In this document: piece by piece, positions 52,471 through 60,708 of the stretch
Layout: each line of letters opens with the position of its first letter
How positions within the stretch are numbered: the first letter of the stretch is position 1
Assembly: GCF_003432115.1 (NCBI RefSeq)
Contig: NZ_QWDC01000002.1
Span: 496,001 to 560,000, forward strand
From: Mucilaginibacter conchicola
GTDB taxonomy: Bacteria; Bacteroidota; Bacteroidia; Sphingobacteriales; Sphingobacteriaceae
DNA length: 64,000 bases
Direction of reading: 5' to 3'
Notes under the pieces: model-generated
What the model was told of the DNA's origin: nothing
The model's database searches: none
What the model saw: the letters and a program-made list of their open reading frames with translations, nothing else
Translations under genes and position numbers: made by a program

Positions 52471-54999
52471 ATGAAACGCTTATCGTCGTTAACTTTTTCC
52501 CTGCTACTCATTTGCTCACAGGCTTTTTCGCAAACTGCGCCGTCGTCTGATATCGGCGCTATCAAACAAAACCTTAAAAAGCTGAACGTGCTGGGTAGCG
52601 TGCTTTACATAGCCGCCCACCCTGACGACGAGAATACCCGTCTGCTGGGCTACCTGGCTCAGGAAAAACATTACCGCACCGGTTACCTTTCATTAACCCG
52701 CGGCGATGGCGGGCAAAACCTGATAGGCACCGAGCAAGGCGAATTATTAGGCCTGATCCGCACCCAGGAGCTGTTAGCGGCACGCCGTGTTGATGGTGCA
52801 GAGCAATTTTTTAGCCGTGCCAACGACTTTGGTTTTTCAAAAAATCCTGAAGAGACATTAAAATTTTGGGACAAGGATAAAGTGTTGGGCGATATGGTAT
52901 GGGTGATCCGCAACTTTAGGCCCGATGTAATGATCTGTCGTTTTCCAACCACCGGCGAAGGCGGCCATGGTAACCACACCGCATCGGCCATATTGGCGCA
53001 GGAAGCATTCAGCGCTGCTGCAGATCCAAAACGTTACCCAGAGCAACTGAAATATGTAGGCGTATGGCAGGCCAAGCGTTTATTATGGAATACCTTCAGT
53101 TTTGGCAGTGTGAATACTACCTCACCAGATCAATTTAAGATAAACGTAGGTGGATACAACGCTGTGCTGGGAAAAAGCTATGGTGAAATAGCAGCCGAAA
53201 GCCGCAGCAACCACAAAACACAAGGCTTTGGCTCGGCACGCCAACGCGGTGATGCTTTTGAGTATTTCAAAACTATCCTGGGAGATGCCCCAAAAAATGA
53301 TCTGATGGATGGCGTTGATCTAAGCTGGAACAGAATACCGTTCGGTACGGCTATCGCAACCAAGCTTATCGCTATCAATAAAGCATTTAATAGCGATGCA
53401 CCGGAGGCGTCGGTGAAGTCTTTGGTAGATCTGTTGGGCGATGTTGACCAAACTGTGGCTACCAACAAAGCATTTCAGACAGTAAGATTAACCGAAGTAG
53501 CCAACTCCAGCTACGACTACTGGCACAAACAAAAAACAAAAGAACTAAAAGACCTGATAGCGCAGTGTGCGGGGTTGTGGTTTGAAGCGTATGCTAAAGA
53601 ACCGGTTTATGCAGTAGGTGATAAGCTGAATATAACTGCGCAACTAATAACGCCATACGAACTTCCTATCAGTGCATTGAAAATAAATTTGGGCGACGAG
53701 ATAAGCAGCACGGCCATAAATATTAAGGGATATGTTTTGGAGCCGAACCAATTACTTACAAGGGAGTTGCCACCCATATTTCTTAATAAAAATTCACAAC
53801 CGTATTGGCTGGAATCACCTCGTAGCTTAGGCAGTTACTCGCTTGCTAACGATACTCTTGCGGGCAACCCTGAAAACGAAGATGTTCCTACAGCAAAGTT
53901 TGATTTCACTATTGATGGGAAAAAGCTTACATACTTTAGAAAAGTAATGTACAAATACGTTGATCCTGCCCGTGGCGAGATCTATCAGCCATTAGAGATA
54001 ACGCCACCGGTAACTGCCAACCTTGCCGAGAAGCTTTACGTATTTAATAACACGCAGCCACAAACCGTACAGCTTAAATTAAAAAGCTTCACTAACTCAA
54101 CCGGTAGCATCAGCCTGAAACAAGTAGCAGGTTGGAAGATCAGCCCCGCTAAGATAGATTTCAGCAACAAACATAAAGGCGATGAGTGGACGGCAACTTT
54201 CAGCATTGCCCCTACTGACTCCAAAACCAATGTTGCGCAACTACAGGCTGATGTAAATGTGAATGGCAAAACCTTTTCTCAGGGCATCCTGGATATACGC
54301 TACAACCACATTCCGGCTATCACCATCTTCCCGCCGGCAGAGGCTAAACTGGTAAGCATTGATTTGAAAACTGCTGGTAAAAAGATAGGCTACATTGCCG
54401 GTGCCGGCGATCTGATCCCAGAATCATTACGCGAAGTGGGTTACGATGTACATTTGCTAAGCGAAAACGAGATCCTAAACGGCGACCTTTCTGCTTATGA
54501 TGCCATTGTATTGGGCGTACGTGCATTTAATGTTAGTCAGCGCATTGCTTACCAGCAGCCGCGTTTAATGGAATATATAAACAACGGCGGCAATTTGGTA
54601 GTACAATACAATGTGAACAACGGTTTGGTTACCAAAGATATTGGTCCGTACCCCTTCACACTGGTTAACCAACGCGTTACCGAAGAAGATGCCAAAGTAA
54701 CCGTAACTGACCCGCAGAATGCTGTGCTAAACTATCCTAACAAAATAACCGACGCCGATTTTAATGGCTGGATACAGGAGCGCGGGCTTTACTTTGCTGA
54801 TAATATCGACAGCCATTACGCTACCCCTTTGCAAATGAATGACACCGGTATGGCACCAAATAAAGGCTCATTGCTGGTAACAAATTATGGCAAAGGGCGT
54901 TTTGTATATACCTCGCTGGCTTTCTTTAGGGAATTGCCTGCAGGCGTGCCCGGCGCGTATAGATTATTTATAAATTTATTGAGTAAGCCTAAAAACTGA
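52471..54999 (+). CDS. Exported LmbE/PIG-L family deacetylase with C-terminal GATase1-like domain
   Basis: An 842-residue exported protein. The start at 52471 gives signal peptide MKRLSSLTFSLLLICSQAFS; the longer frame from 52420 would precede it with an unlikely tail. The PIG-L domain has the zinc motif YIAAHPDDENTRLLGYL (HPDD near residue 50), then LSLTRGDGGQN and a later GEGGHGNHTASA His. These enzymes remove acetyl groups from GlcNAc-containing molecules. After a beta-rich middle, the last 200 residues (KIGYIAGAGDLIPESLREVG, YDAIVLGVRAFN) resemble a ThuA/GATase1-like fold. A long fusion found in Bacteroidota; the substrate, probably a glycan, is unknown. Confidence 0.88.
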   Translation: MKRLSSLTFSLLLICSQAFSQTAPSSDIGAIKQNLKKLNVLGSVLYIAAHPDDENTRLLGYLAQEKHYRTGYLSLTRGDGGQNLIGTEQGELLGLIRTQELLAARRVDGAEQFFSRANDFGFSKNPEETLKFWDKDKVLGDMVWVIRNFRPDVMICRFPTTGEGGHGNHTASAILAQEAFSAAADPKRYPEQLKYVGVWQAKRLLWNTFSFGSVNTTSPDQFKINVGGYNAVLGKSYGEIAAESRSNHKTQGFGSARQRGDAFEYFKTILGDAPKNDLMDGVDLSWNRIPFGTAIATKLIAINKAFNSDAPEASVKSLVDLLGDVDQTVATNKAFQTVRLTEVANSSYDYWHKQKTKELKDLIAQCAGLWFEAYAKEPVYAVGDKLNITAQLITPYELPISALKINLGDEISSTAINIKGYVLEPNQLLTRELPPIFLNKNSQPYWLESPRSLGSYSLANDTLAGNPENEDVPTAKFDFTIDGKKLTYFRKVMYKYVDPARGEIYQPLEITPPVTANLAEKLYVFNNTQPQTVQLKLKSFTNSTGSISLKQVAGWKISPAKIDFSNKHKGDEWTATFSIAPTDSKTNVAQLQADVNVNGKTFSQGILDIRYNHIPAITIFPPAEAKLVSIDLKTAGKKIGYIAGAGDLIPESLREVGYDVHLLSENEILNGDLSAYDAIVLGVRAFNVSQRIAYQQPRLMEYINNGGNLVVQYNVNNGLVTKDIGPYPFTLVNQRVTEEDAKVTVTDPQNAVLNYPNKITDADFNGWIQERGLYFADNIDSHYATPLQMNDTGMAPNKGSLLVTNYGKGRFVYTSLAFFRELPAGVPGAYRLFINLLSKPKN

Positions 55000-55019
55000 T
55001 AATCTTCTGGTTGTTCGGC

Positions 55020-55330
55020 TAAAGCCAGCTTCTATTGCTTTAAGAACCGTCGGCTGAAGCCGGCGGCAATGAGTTAATATATTTTTCATTGCCGCCCCAC
55101 TTATGGGACGGATAAGGCGAATTTCCTTTCTGGCTTTAGCCAAACCCGATTGCTGTTCCCCTAAAACTTCAATTCATTGCCGTCCCATTCATGGGACGGA
55201 TAAGGCGAATTTCCTTTCTCGCTTTAGCCAAACCCGATTGCTGTTCCCTTAAAACTTCAGTTCATTGCCGTCCCATTCATGGGACGGATGAAGATATTTG
55301 CTATATTGGCTTTAGCCAAAACCAGCTATC
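55020..55330. repeat. REP/BIME-like repeat array with three 88-bp tandem units
   Basis: Units begin CATTGCCG at 55087, 55175 and 55263, exactly 88 bases apart; units 1 and 2 are complete and nearly identical, unit 3 is cut by the transposase leader. Each carries a TCCCATTCATGGGACGG hairpin and GGCTTTAGCCAAA. A related CGTCGGCTGAAGCCGGCGG hairpin precedes them at 55051. The array fills the 331-base gap before the RAYT gene. Confidence 0.9.
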
Positions 55331-55765
55331 ATGTCATTCGTTAAGATTTGGGTTCATTTAGTATTTTCAACCAAAAACCGACAACCCTGGCTTACCAAAC
55401 AAACGAGATATAAACTACAGCAGCATATTATTGAGAATTGCAGAGAGAAGGAAATTTTCTTGCAGGCAATTAATGGCTATACTGACCATATCCACTGCCT
55501 CGTATCATTAGGAAAAGATCAAAGCATCTCAAAGGTAGCTCATCTTATAAAGGGTGAATCTTCTTTTTGGTTTAACCGCCAAGGTTTTATGGATGAAGTT
55601 TTCGGTTGGCAGGATGATTATTTTGCAGTTTCTGTAAGCGAATCTCAGTTAGAAGCTGTAGCGAACTACATTAAAAATCAAGAAAAGCATCATGCCAAAA
55701 AATCTTTTGAAGCAGAAGTTGAAGAGTTTGCTGCTGCGTATGGATGGCATGTTGTGAAAGCATGA
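55331..55765 (+). CDS. REP-associated tyrosine transposase (RAYT, IS200/IS605 TnpA-like)
   Basis: A 144-residue Y1 HUH single-strand transposase. It opens SFVKIWVHLVFSTKNRQPWL, with the first strand of the fold; the HUH metal motif is in GYTDHIHCLVSLGKDQ (HIH near residue 50), and the catalytic Tyr is in AVANYIKNQEKHHAKKSFEA (near residue 114). RAYTs act on REP hairpins and are usually single-copy domesticated genes. It is flanked on both sides by hairpin repeats containing TCCCATTCATGGGACGG (55087-55300 and 55845-55867), which is the typical REPtron layout. No IS-type left/right ends of IS200 were recognised. Confidence 0.92.
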   Translation: MSFVKIWVHLVFSTKNRQPWLTKQTRYKLQQHIIENCREKEIFLQAINGYTDHIHCLVSLGKDQSISKVAHLIKGESSFWFNRQGFMDEVFGWQDDYFAVSVSESQLEAVANYIKNQEKHHAKKSFEAEVEEFAAAYGWHVVKA

Positions 55766-55770
55766 TCGGT

Positions 55771-55905
55771 TTTTGGCTAAAGCCAACTCCTGCATTCCGT
55801 CATCCGTTGGCTGAAGCCAACGGCAATGAATCAAAAAAATTCATTGCCGTCCCATTCATGGGACGGATAAGCAGTAATTCCAATTCTGGCTTCGGCCTCA
55901 CATTA
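55771..55905. repeat. REP-like hairpins downstream of the RAYT gene
   Basis: TTGGCTAAAGCCAA, CCGTTGGCTGAAGCCAACGG and TTGCCGTCCCATTCATGGGA hairpins repeat the words of the upstream array, with one TTCTGGCTTCGGCC at the end. Confidence 0.85.
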
Positions 55906-55980
55906 AATTTGCTTTAAAAATCATTAGGCAGCAATAGGTTATTAGTTTAAATTTGCATCGCATTATTATAATTAAATACT

Positions 55981-56181
55981 ATGTCACATCATCATCACCC
56001 ACACCACCAGGAAGAGAAAAACTACGATTACATCTATTACCTGGTAGCATTGGTAAGTGGTTTATTTGTAGGCGCCATTGTTGAAAGAGGCTTTATCTGG
56101 ATACCTGTTGGTGGTGTTTTAGGCTTATTAACCGCAGCGATTTTCATTAAATTTATAGTGAAAGGCCGTGAAGAGGTCTAA
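55981..56181 (+). CDS. Small His-rich membrane protein, 66 residues
   Basis: MSHHHHPHHQEEKNYDYIYY: a His-rich N terminus of about ten residues, then two transmembrane helices (about 20-38 and 41-58) and a basic tail KGREEV. The His cluster suggests metal binding, but this is only composition. The stop overlaps the next very small gene (GTG at 56168) by 14 bases, and that in turn overlaps the symporter gene by four, so all three form one operon. Probably a small accessory of the symporter. Confidence 0.8.
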   Translation: MSHHHHPHHQEEKNYDYIYYLVALVSGLFVGAIVERGFIWIPVGGVLGLLTAAIFIKFIVKGREEV

Positions 56182-56296
56182 CGACACAGACCTGCCTTCA
56201 TTCATAAAAAACTGGAACCAGTTTTACGGTATTGTTATCGTATGGCTGGTTTTTTTAATTTTTATATTTTGGCTCATCACTAATGCATTTGAATGA
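56168..56296 (+). CDS. Very small single-pass membrane protein, 42 residues, overlapping the symporter
   Basis: The frame starts at GTG 56168 inside the upstream gene and reads VKRSNDTDLPSFIKNWNQFY, then one hydrophobic helix GIVIVWLVFLIFIFWLIT, ending NAFE and TGA at 56294-56296. The TGA overlaps the symporter ATG at 56293 (ATGA), which argues strongly for translation. The layout (soluble N-terminal stretch, one helix with Trp/Tyr at its ends, conserved aromatic start) suggests a small subunit of the symporter. GTG start and length make it easy for gene finders to miss. Function unknown. Confidence 0.75.
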   Translation: MKRSNDTDLPSFIKNWNQFYGIVIVWLVFLIFIFWLITNAFE

Positions 56297-57999
56297 GCAT
56301 AACCGACTGGATAGTTCTCACCCTTACCCTGCTGGGCATTGTTACCTACGGCATCTGGAAAAGCGGCCGCAGTAAAAACATTGACCATTACCTTGCCGGC
56401 GACCGCTCGCTGCCCTGGTACCATGTGGGCCTTTCGGTAATGGCTACACAGGCCAGCGCCATTACTTTCCTCTCGGCACCGGGCCAGGCTTATGGCGACG
56501 GGATGCGTTTTGTACAGTTCTACTTTGGCCTTCCGCTGGCCATGATTGTGCTATGTATTACCTTCGTACCTATATTCCACAAGCTAAAAGTTTATACCGC
56601 CTACGAGTTTTTAGAGAACCGGTTCGACCTGAAGACCCGTGCACTCACCGCCCTGCTGTTCCTTATTCAGCGCGGCTTATCTACAGCCATTACCATTTAT
56701 GCACCGGCCATCATTCTCTCGGGCATATTACATATCAACACTACTTATACCACGCTGTTTATTGGTGGGCTGGTGTTATTCTATACCGTTTATGGCGGCG
56801 CAAAGGCCGTATCCTACACGCAACTACTACAAATGAGCATTATCTTTTTGGGGATGTTTTTGGCAGGATGCTTTGTGGTTTGGTTATTACCCAAGCATGT
56901 TGGTTTTGTGGATGCCATAAAACTGGCCGGTAATGAGGGCCGAATGAACGTCATCGACTGGAAGTTTGACCCCAATAACCGCTACAATATCTGGAGCGGC
57001 ATCATCGGCGGCTTCTTCCTACAACTATCCTATTTTGGTACAGATCAAAGCCAGGTGGGGCGATATTTGACCGGGCGATCAGTTGGACAAAGCCGTTTGG
57101 GACTGATCATGAACGGATTGATAAAGATCCCGATGCAGTTTTTGATACTGTTGCTCGGCGTGTTGGTATTCACTTTTTACCAGTTTAACCGCCCGCCGGT
57201 ATTCTTTAATAATTACGAAGTTGAGCAGGTAAAGAAAAGCCAGTACGCGCCGGAGTTTAATCAGCTTGAAGAACAGTATAACAAAGCCTTTGAGCAGAAG
57301 AAGACAAACATTGAGGATTTCAGCAAAGTACAACAAAGCGGCGACGAGCAACAAATAGCCCATGCCAAAGCCGGACTAAAAACTGCTAATGCTGATCTGG
57401 ACACCATCCGCAAGAAAGCTGTAAACATTATCAAAAAAAGCAGCGGCAACGATAATGTGAACGATACCAATTATGTGTTCCTCACTTTTGTTACGCAGTA
57501 TTTACCCAAGGGAATGATCGGCCTGCTTATCGCCATTATCTTCCTGGCATCCATGGGTTCAACCGCCAGTGGGTTAAATTCACTGGCCTCAACAACTGTG
57601 GTTGATATCTATAAACGTGTGCTAAAACCAAACGCTTCCGAGCGAAATTATGTAAATGCATCCCGCCTGGCTACGCTGTTTTGGGGGATAGTTTGCATCG
57701 CCATGGCGCTTTACGCCAGCAAAATTGGCAACTTGCTTGAGGCCGTTAACCAGTTAGGCTCTTATATCTACGGCACCATTCTCGGCGTTTTTGTGGTGGC
57801 CTTTTATCTCAAAAACATCAAAGCTACGCCGGTATTTATTGCAGCGGCTATCACTGAGGCTATTATCTGCATAATGGGTTACTATGAAACTGTGGCCTAC
57901 CTGTGGTTAAATGCAATCGGCTGTATCGGTGTGATCATTATTGCATGGTTGTTTAACAGCTTTATGGGTAATAAAGACCAGGCATCCGCGGCAGCGTAA
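56293..57999 (+). CDS. Sodium:solute symporter (SSS family)
   Basis: A 568-residue inner-membrane Na+-coupled carrier with 13-14 helices. It begins ITDWIVLTLTLLGIVTYGIW; SSS-type motifs include HYLAGDRSLPWYHVGLSVMA near residue 35 and TQASAITFLSAPGQAYGDGM (Na-site helix 1'). Helix 8 region is IAIIFLASMGSTASGLNSLAS. Between about residue 295 and 395 there is a charged, coiled-coil-like insertion (YNKAFEQKKTNIEDF, HAKAGLKTANADLD) of nearly 100 residues, larger than in PutP. Starts inside the preceding 42-residue gene. Substrate (sugar, amino acid or nucleoside) unknown. Confidence 0.92.
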   Translation: MSITDWIVLTLTLLGIVTYGIWKSGRSKNIDHYLAGDRSLPWYHVGLSVMATQASAITFLSAPGQAYGDGMRFVQFYFGLPLAMIVLCITFVPIFHKLKVYTAYEFLENRFDLKTRALTALLFLIQRGLSTAITIYAPAIILSGILHINTTYTTLFIGGLVLFYTVYGGAKAVSYTQLLQMSIIFLGMFLAGCFVVWLLPKHVGFVDAIKLAGNEGRMNVIDWKFDPNNRYNIWSGIIGGFFLQLSYFGTDQSQVGRYLTGRSVGQSRLGLIMNGLIKIPMQFLILLLGVLVFTFYQFNRPPVFFNNYEVEQVKKSQYAPEFNQLEEQYNKAFEQKKTNIEDFSKVQQSGDEQQIAHAKAGLKTANADLDTIRKKAVNIIKKSSGNDNVNDTNYVFLTFVTQYLPKGMIGLLIAIIFLASMGSTASGLNSLASTTVVDIYKRVLKPNASERNYVNASRLATLFWGIVCIAMALYASKIGNLLEAVNQLGSYIYGTILGVFVVAFYLKNIKATPVFIAAAITEAIICIMGYYETVAYLWLNAIGCIGVIIIAWLFNSFMGNKDQASAAA

Positions 58000-58055
58000 A
58001 CATTTCTCCAAACACAAAGCCGCCTTTCTGCATTTAACAGGTACACATTTGCTAA

Positions 58056-58997
58056 ATGGCCAAAAACAGAAAATCGATATATAGTGCGCTCATTGCTAAC
58101 TTGCTAATTGCGGTGACAAAATTTGTGGCTGGCGGTTTTACCCGCAGCTCATCTATGATATCTGAGGGTATCCACTCTATGGTTGATACCGTTGACCAGG
58201 TGCTGTTACTCTACGGGTTAAAACGCAGCAAAAAAGCGCCCGATGCTACCCATCCTTTCGGCTATGGGAAGGAGCTTTATTTCTGGTCGTTTATTGTATC
58301 TATTTTGATATTTGGCTTGGGTGGTGGTATATCTATTTACCAGGGTATACACCATATTATTGAGCCTGAGCCGGTAGAGAATCCCATCTGGAACTACATC
58401 GTATTGGGCTTATCTCTGATATTTGAGGGTGCTTCATTCATCATTGCCGCCAAAGAATTTAACCAGGTGCGCAACGGATTAAGCTGGTGGGACGCCATCA
58501 TTAAAAGCAAAGACCCCAGCAGTTTCCTGGTCTTGTTTGAGGATGGCGCGGCCGTGTTAGGCTTGCTGATCGTTTTTATTTTAATGTTGATAGGCCAAAG
58601 CCTCGATCTGCCTTATCTGGATGGCGTGGCATCAGTATTGGTTGGATTGCTATTGGTATTTACCTCGGCCATATTGGCCCGCGAAAGCCGAAGTTTGTTA
58701 ATGGGTGAGGGCATTGCTCCCGAAACCCAAACCAAGATCTGCACCCTTGCCGAGCAGGACCAGGCCGTTATTCGCGTGGTGAATGTTCTCTCTACCTACC
58801 AGGCACCCGATGATGTGATACTGATGCTCATCATTGATTTTGACCCTGATATTGATACCGAAGATATTACGGGTTCTATTGAGCGTATCCGCAAAGCGAT
58901 AAAAGAAGCGTACCCGTTAATTAAACTGGTTTTCATCCAGCCGCAAACGTATAGCATATTGCCCGGCAGCCTTGTAAGTGAAATAAAAAAGCCCTGA
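58056..58997 (+). CDS. Cation diffusion facilitator (CDF) family transporter
   Basis: A 313-residue metal exporter with six helices. The transport-site region in helix 2 is SSMISEGIHSMVDTVDQVLL (with His and Asp), followed by HPFGYGKELYFWSF; helix 5 has DGAAVLGLLIVFILML (Asp, about residue 165). The C-terminal cytoplasmic metal-sensing domain is beta-alpha-beta (residues about 230-300, DVILMLIIDFDPDIDTEDI). This is a typical divalent-metal (Zn, Fe, Co or Mn) exporter; specificity not determinable. Monocistronic, with a terminator overlapping its stop. Confidence 0.9.
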   Translation: MAKNRKSIYSALIANLLIAVTKFVAGGFTRSSSMISEGIHSMVDTVDQVLLLYGLKRSKKAPDATHPFGYGKELYFWSFIVSILIFGLGGGISIYQGIHHIIEPEPVENPIWNYIVLGLSLIFEGASFIIAAKEFNQVRNGLSWWDAIIKSKDPSSFLVLFEDGAAVLGLLIVFILMLIGQSLDLPYLDGVASVLVGLLLVFTSAILARESRSLLMGEGIAPETQTKICTLAEQDQAVIRVVNVLSTYQAPDDVILMLIIDFDPDIDTEDITGSIERIRKAIKEAYPLIKLVFIQPQTYSILPGSLVSEIKKP

Positions 58998-59017
58998 GAT
59001 TTTCTCAGGGCTTTTTG
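58987..59017 (+). terminator. Bidirectional terminator between the CDF and DUF2911 genes
   Basis: A 10-bp stem AGCCCTGAGA / TCTCAGGGCT with a 3-nt loop, with A on the left and T on the right, between convergent genes. The left arm includes the CDF stop codon. Confidence 0.85.
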
Positions 59018-59038
59018 TTCATCTATCGTTGGATTACT

Positions 59039-59896
59039 TTAATTCTTCGCCTGGTCAATAACCGCTTCGTTCAAACGAACATATTCGTCATCCTTGCTGT
59101 CTTTTGCCAGTTTAACACCTTGTTGCGCAGTGGCAATGGCAGCGGCTTTATCGCCCATTTTTAGCTGGATACGGGCTTTCCATAGTTTAAACCATGGGCC
59201 GGTTGGCTCAAGCTTTTCGGCCTCAAGAGCCCATTGCATGGCTTTCTTCAAGTCCTTATCATTCTCATAGTAATATTGTATAGCGTTAAAATACGGGCGT
59301 TTTTTGATCTCGCCCTGCATCAGCTTATCAATATTGGCAGTTATCTGTGCGTCGTCGTCAGTTTGCATGTGGATAGGCACCGCGGTATGGTCCCATATTA
59401 TATACATATCTGTACTCTTTGTAGTAGAGTTGGCAAAAGCAATGGTAAAGGTTTCGCGTTTCTCTTTTACGTTAACCGGTTTTACAGTGAAGCGTAAATA
59501 ATCATCGGCCTGTTTATAATCGTACGCGCCCCATTGTTTAACGGTTTTATTAAGGATAATGGTCCAGTTATCTTTCTCGGGGATGCTGAACAGCGAATAT
59601 GTACCCGCGGCAACCTTTTTACCCTCTAAAACAACATTCTCTGTAAAGTTGATGGTAGTTGCAGCATTGGCACCGGTACGCCATACCTGGCCGTACGGGT
59701 TAATACCACCAAATATTTTACGGCCTTTAACATTTGGGCGCGAGTAGGTGATGGTAATTTTTCCTAATCCAAAATCCTGTATAATGGTTTGTGTTGAACT
59801 TGCTTCTGGTATGCGTGGCTCTTGCTGCTGGGCGTAGGTTGATAGGCTTGCGCACGCCATGAGCGTGGCAAACAAGTAAATTTTAGCTTTTCTCAT
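59039..59896 (-). CDS. DUF2911 family exported protein with C-terminal TPR-like region
   Basis: A 285-residue protein with a signal peptide (cleavage near STYAQ). The DUF2911 domain (residues about 30-175) has FGLGKITITYSRPNVKGRKI, VWRTGANAATTINF and YIIWDHTAVPIHM. The C-terminal 90 residues form helical repeats (NAIQYYYENDKDLKKAMQW, KARIQLKMGDKAAAIATA) with TPR-like pattern. DUF2911 proteins are widespread in Bacteroidota and exported, with no assigned activity. Faces the ECF sigma cluster; the 317-base gap 59897-60213 holds the terminator at 59989 and the palindrome at 60041, and otherwise nothing recognised. Confidence 0.88.
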   Translation of the reverse strand: MRKAKIYLFATLMACASLSTYAQQQEPRIPEASSTQTIIQDFGLGKITITYSRPNVKGRKIFGGINPYGQVWRTGANAATTINFTENVVLEGKKVAAGTYSLFSIPEKDNWTIILNKTVKQWGAYDYKQADDYLRFTVKPVNVKEKRETFTIAFANSTTKSTDMYIIWDHTAVPIHMQTDDDAQITANIDKLMQGEIKKRPYFNAIQYYYENDKDLKKAMQWALEAEKLEPTGPWFKLWKARIQLKMGDKAAAIATAQQGVKLAKDSKDDEYVRLNEAVIDQAKN

Positions 59897-59973
59897 CGTA
59901 GTATTTTACCACTAAGGTAATAATACAAAGATGAATTTTTAGTGAAATGGTTTAATTGACAGTTATCAAAACC

Positions 59974-60015
59974 CAATAAAAAAATAAAAGCCCTCCAGAC
60001 TTGCTCCGGAGGACT
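59974..60015 (-). terminator. Terminator of the ECF sigma/anti-sigma operon
   Basis: On the minus strand AGTCCTCCGGA (60015-60005) pairs with TCTGGAGGGCT (59999-59989), allowing a G-T wobble and one mismatch, followed by TTTTATTTTTTT. It lies about 200 bases after the anti-sigma stop, so it is a late terminator. Confidence 0.65.
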
Positions 60016-60040
60016 TTCAACCTAAACCTTATCACAATTA

Positions 60041-60058
60041 ACCGGTAAGATTACCGGT
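60041..60058. promoter_or_regulatory. 18-bp palindrome ACCGGTAA-GA-TTACCGGT
   Basis: A perfect inverted repeat with a 2-base centre, about 145 bases upstream of the DUF2911 start. It could be an operator or a small hairpin; no partner regulator is known. Confidence 0.4.
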
Positions 60059-60213
60059 ATGTTAAAATAATAACAAAGACTGTACCAAAGTTTAGTATAT
60101 ATATCCAAATGTGTCACAAGGACACTATCGCGCACAAATTCTGCGGTATTTTTTCCCTGTAATGCTGAATAGCCTGCCACAGTGTAAGGAATTTTATACA
60201 CAAAAAGTGACAG

Positions 60214-60708
60214 TTATTGTTGCTTTGTCAGGTTAAGGCGACGCAGATAGTGGTCTAAAAGGAACAGGCCCATTACCACATCAAAGAACAGAAAACCCTT
60301 ACCCACAGGGCCTGAGAAAATTCCTGTAAGTTTTGTAGCGTCAACTTTTACCGGGATATTTACAGTATTGCCGGCTGACCAGTTTACTGTACTAAATGCA
60401 TAAACTAACAAAGCGCTTATAGTGATGATAAAGAAGGCCGCGATCCCCCAGATAACACGACCATCAATGCGCGACTTTAAAGGCTGCAAACTATGCTCAG
60501 CACGAATTGCCTGCATCACATTATAAGTGAAGCCCATAGAAGGCTCATCCATCTCTGCCATATCCAGCTCGCTGTTCAATCGCAGTAACTCGTCGTACTT
60601 TTTACGGTACACATCGTCTGTGGCAATAAGCTGCTCAATGGCCAGCTGCTCCTCGGGCGGGCAAGTGCCATCAATGTAATTCCAAAGCTTTTCTTCAATG
60701 GTGTTCAT
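60214..60708 (-). CDS. Probable anti-sigma factor, single-pass membrane protein
   Basis: A 164-residue protein. The N-terminal region (MNTIEEKLWNYIDGTCPPEE) resembles the short helical anti-sigma domain that opens with a WxYxDG pattern. One transmembrane helix (VIWGIAAFFIITISALLVYA, near residue 85) and a second hydrophobic segment near 145 (FLFFDVVMGLFLLDHYL) follow. It overlaps the ECF sigma gene by four bases (60705-60708) downstream of it, the usual order for a sigma factor and its anchor. No zinc-binding HxxxCxxC motif is seen, so it is not a ZAS-type. Confidence 0.8.
   Translation of the reverse strand: MNTIEEKLWNYIDGTCPPEEQLAIEQLIATDDVYRKKYDELLRLNSELDMAEMDEPSMGFTYNVMQAIRAEHSLQPLKSRIDGRVIWGIAAFFIITISALLVYAFSTVNWSAGNTVNIPVKVDATKLTGIFSGPVGKGFLFFDVVMGLFLLDHYLRRLNLTKQQ

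Noticed and set aside
55087..55330. Possible CRISPR array
   Set aside because: The 88-bp period has no short repeat with unique spacers; the whole unit is repeated, and it adjoins a RAYT gene.
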